NCBI GenBank assembly: GCA_025362535.1
Contig: JANYGE010000056.1
Span: 1 to 6,159, forward strand
Direction: 5' to 3'
Source: Hyphomicrobiales bacterium
GTDB taxonomy: Bacteria; Pseudomonadota; Alphaproteobacteria; Rhizobiales; Aestuariivirgaceae
DNA length: 6,159 nt
In this document: positions 5,941-6,159 of the stretch, in pieces
How positions within the stretch are numbered: the first letter of the stretch is position 1
Layout: each line of letters begins with the position of its first letter
The notes under the pieces: model-generated
Databases searched by the model: none
Seen by the model: the letters and a program-made list of their open reading frames with translations, nothing else
Told to the model about the DNA's origin: nothing
Made by a program: the position numbers and the translations under genes

Positions 5941-6159
5941 ATGGCAAAGCGATTGGTAGTTTCTAGCGCGCGAACAGTGGACACACTTACCAAAGCGGGG
6001 CGGCATAATGCGGGTGATAACCTCTACCTTTCGATTACAAAGACGGGCAGCAAGCGTTGGGTGTTCCTGTATGTCTTTGGCGGCCAGCGCCGCGAATTGG
6101 GCCTTGGCAGCGCTGCAAATGGCCATGTGACCCTCGCGCAAGCCCGTGAGAAAGCCATT
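5941..6159 (+). CDS. Tyrosine recombinase/integrase, N-terminal arm-binding domain (3' truncated by window)
   Basis: The frame from ATG 5941 stays open for 73 codons to the window end with no stop. It matches the N-terminal Arm DNA-binding domain (formerly DUF4102) of P4-like phage and genomic-island integrases. Visible are GDNLYLSI at residues 25-32, KRWVFLYVFGGQRRELGLG at 38-56 (the beta-strand pattern W.F.Y...G..R...LG.G of the family), and LAQAREKA at 65-72. The core-binding and catalytic (R-H-R-Y) domains, normally making a protein of about 400 residues, lie beyond the window, so intactness cannot be judged. The ATG at 5941 has an AGGA site nine bases upstream; a GTG at 5938 is a less likely alternative. 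It is divergent from the RNA methyltransferase gene. Such integrases catalyse site-specific integration and excision of genomic islands or prophages, usually with the gene next to one attachment end. Confidence 0.9.
   Translation, partial: MAKRLVVSSARTVDTLTKAGRHNAGDNLYLSITKTGSKRWVFLYVFGGQRRELGLGSAANGHVTLAQAREKAI

Larger units (their letters stand above)
5821..6159 (+). mobile_element. Probable end of an integrated element (island or prophage), boundary not resolved
   Basis: The integrase gene start, its candidate promoter and the direct repeats suggest that an integrative element begins somewhere in the AT-rich stretch between the methyltransferase promoter (5820) and the integrase, and extends right beyond the window. 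No tRNA or tmRNA 3' end, which such integrases often target, is recognisable in 5746-5940. The second attachment site would be outside the window. The start coordinate given is only a lower bound suggested by the change to AT-rich sequence. Confidence 0.4.

Noticed and set aside
5902..6141. Cysteine-containing 79-codon open frame on the minus strand
   Set aside because: It is the shadow of the integrase arm domain, whose plus-strand frame has clear family motifs.

Overview
The window looks like part of an alphaproteobacterial chromosome of moderate GC content (roughly half GC by eye). This is inferred from the style of the proteins: a System I cytochrome c maturation cluster with separate ccmH and ccmI genes, an alphaproteobacterial-type THUMP RNA methyltransferase, and intergenic repeats of a kind familiar from that class. 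Genus or species cannot be named from the sequence alone.

Layout. (1) 1-462, plus strand: the 3' half of a ROK-family sugar kinase; its 5' part lies outside the window. (2) 4501-459, minus strand: a compact four-gene cytochrome c maturation operon, transcribed ccmF-ccmG-ccmH-ccmI. The genes are joined by two ATGA stop/start overlaps and a 1-base gap. Its last gene ends tail to tail with the ROK gene, sharing a 4-base TTAA. (3) 4502-4629: a short intergenic stretch with two degenerate palindromic repeat-like elements. (4) 5745-4630, minus strand: a THUMP-domain class I SAM-dependent RNA methyltransferase related to the N-terminal half of RlmL. (5) 5746-5940: a divergent, AT-rich intergenic region with candidate promoters on both strands and a tandem 10-base direct repeat. 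(6) 5941 to the window end, plus strand: the N-terminal arm-binding domain of a tyrosine integrase that runs off the window. It probably marks one end of an integrated element extending to the right.

How the genes work together. CcmF is the membrane haem lyase. CcmG (thioredoxin-like) and CcmH (LRCxxCQ protein) keep the apocytochrome CXXCH thiols reduced. CcmI (TPR protein) captures the apocytochrome C-terminus. Together they form the ligation half of System I. The haem-delivery half (CcmABCD and the chaperone CcmE) is not in the window and must be encoded elsewhere if the pathway works. The kinase, the RNA methyltransferase and the integrase have no evident functional link to the operon.

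Most of the window is ordinary core genome. The part most worth following up is the right edge: the integrase, its upstream direct repeats, and whatever lies beyond base 6159. I do not see a clearly novel biological system inside the window itself.
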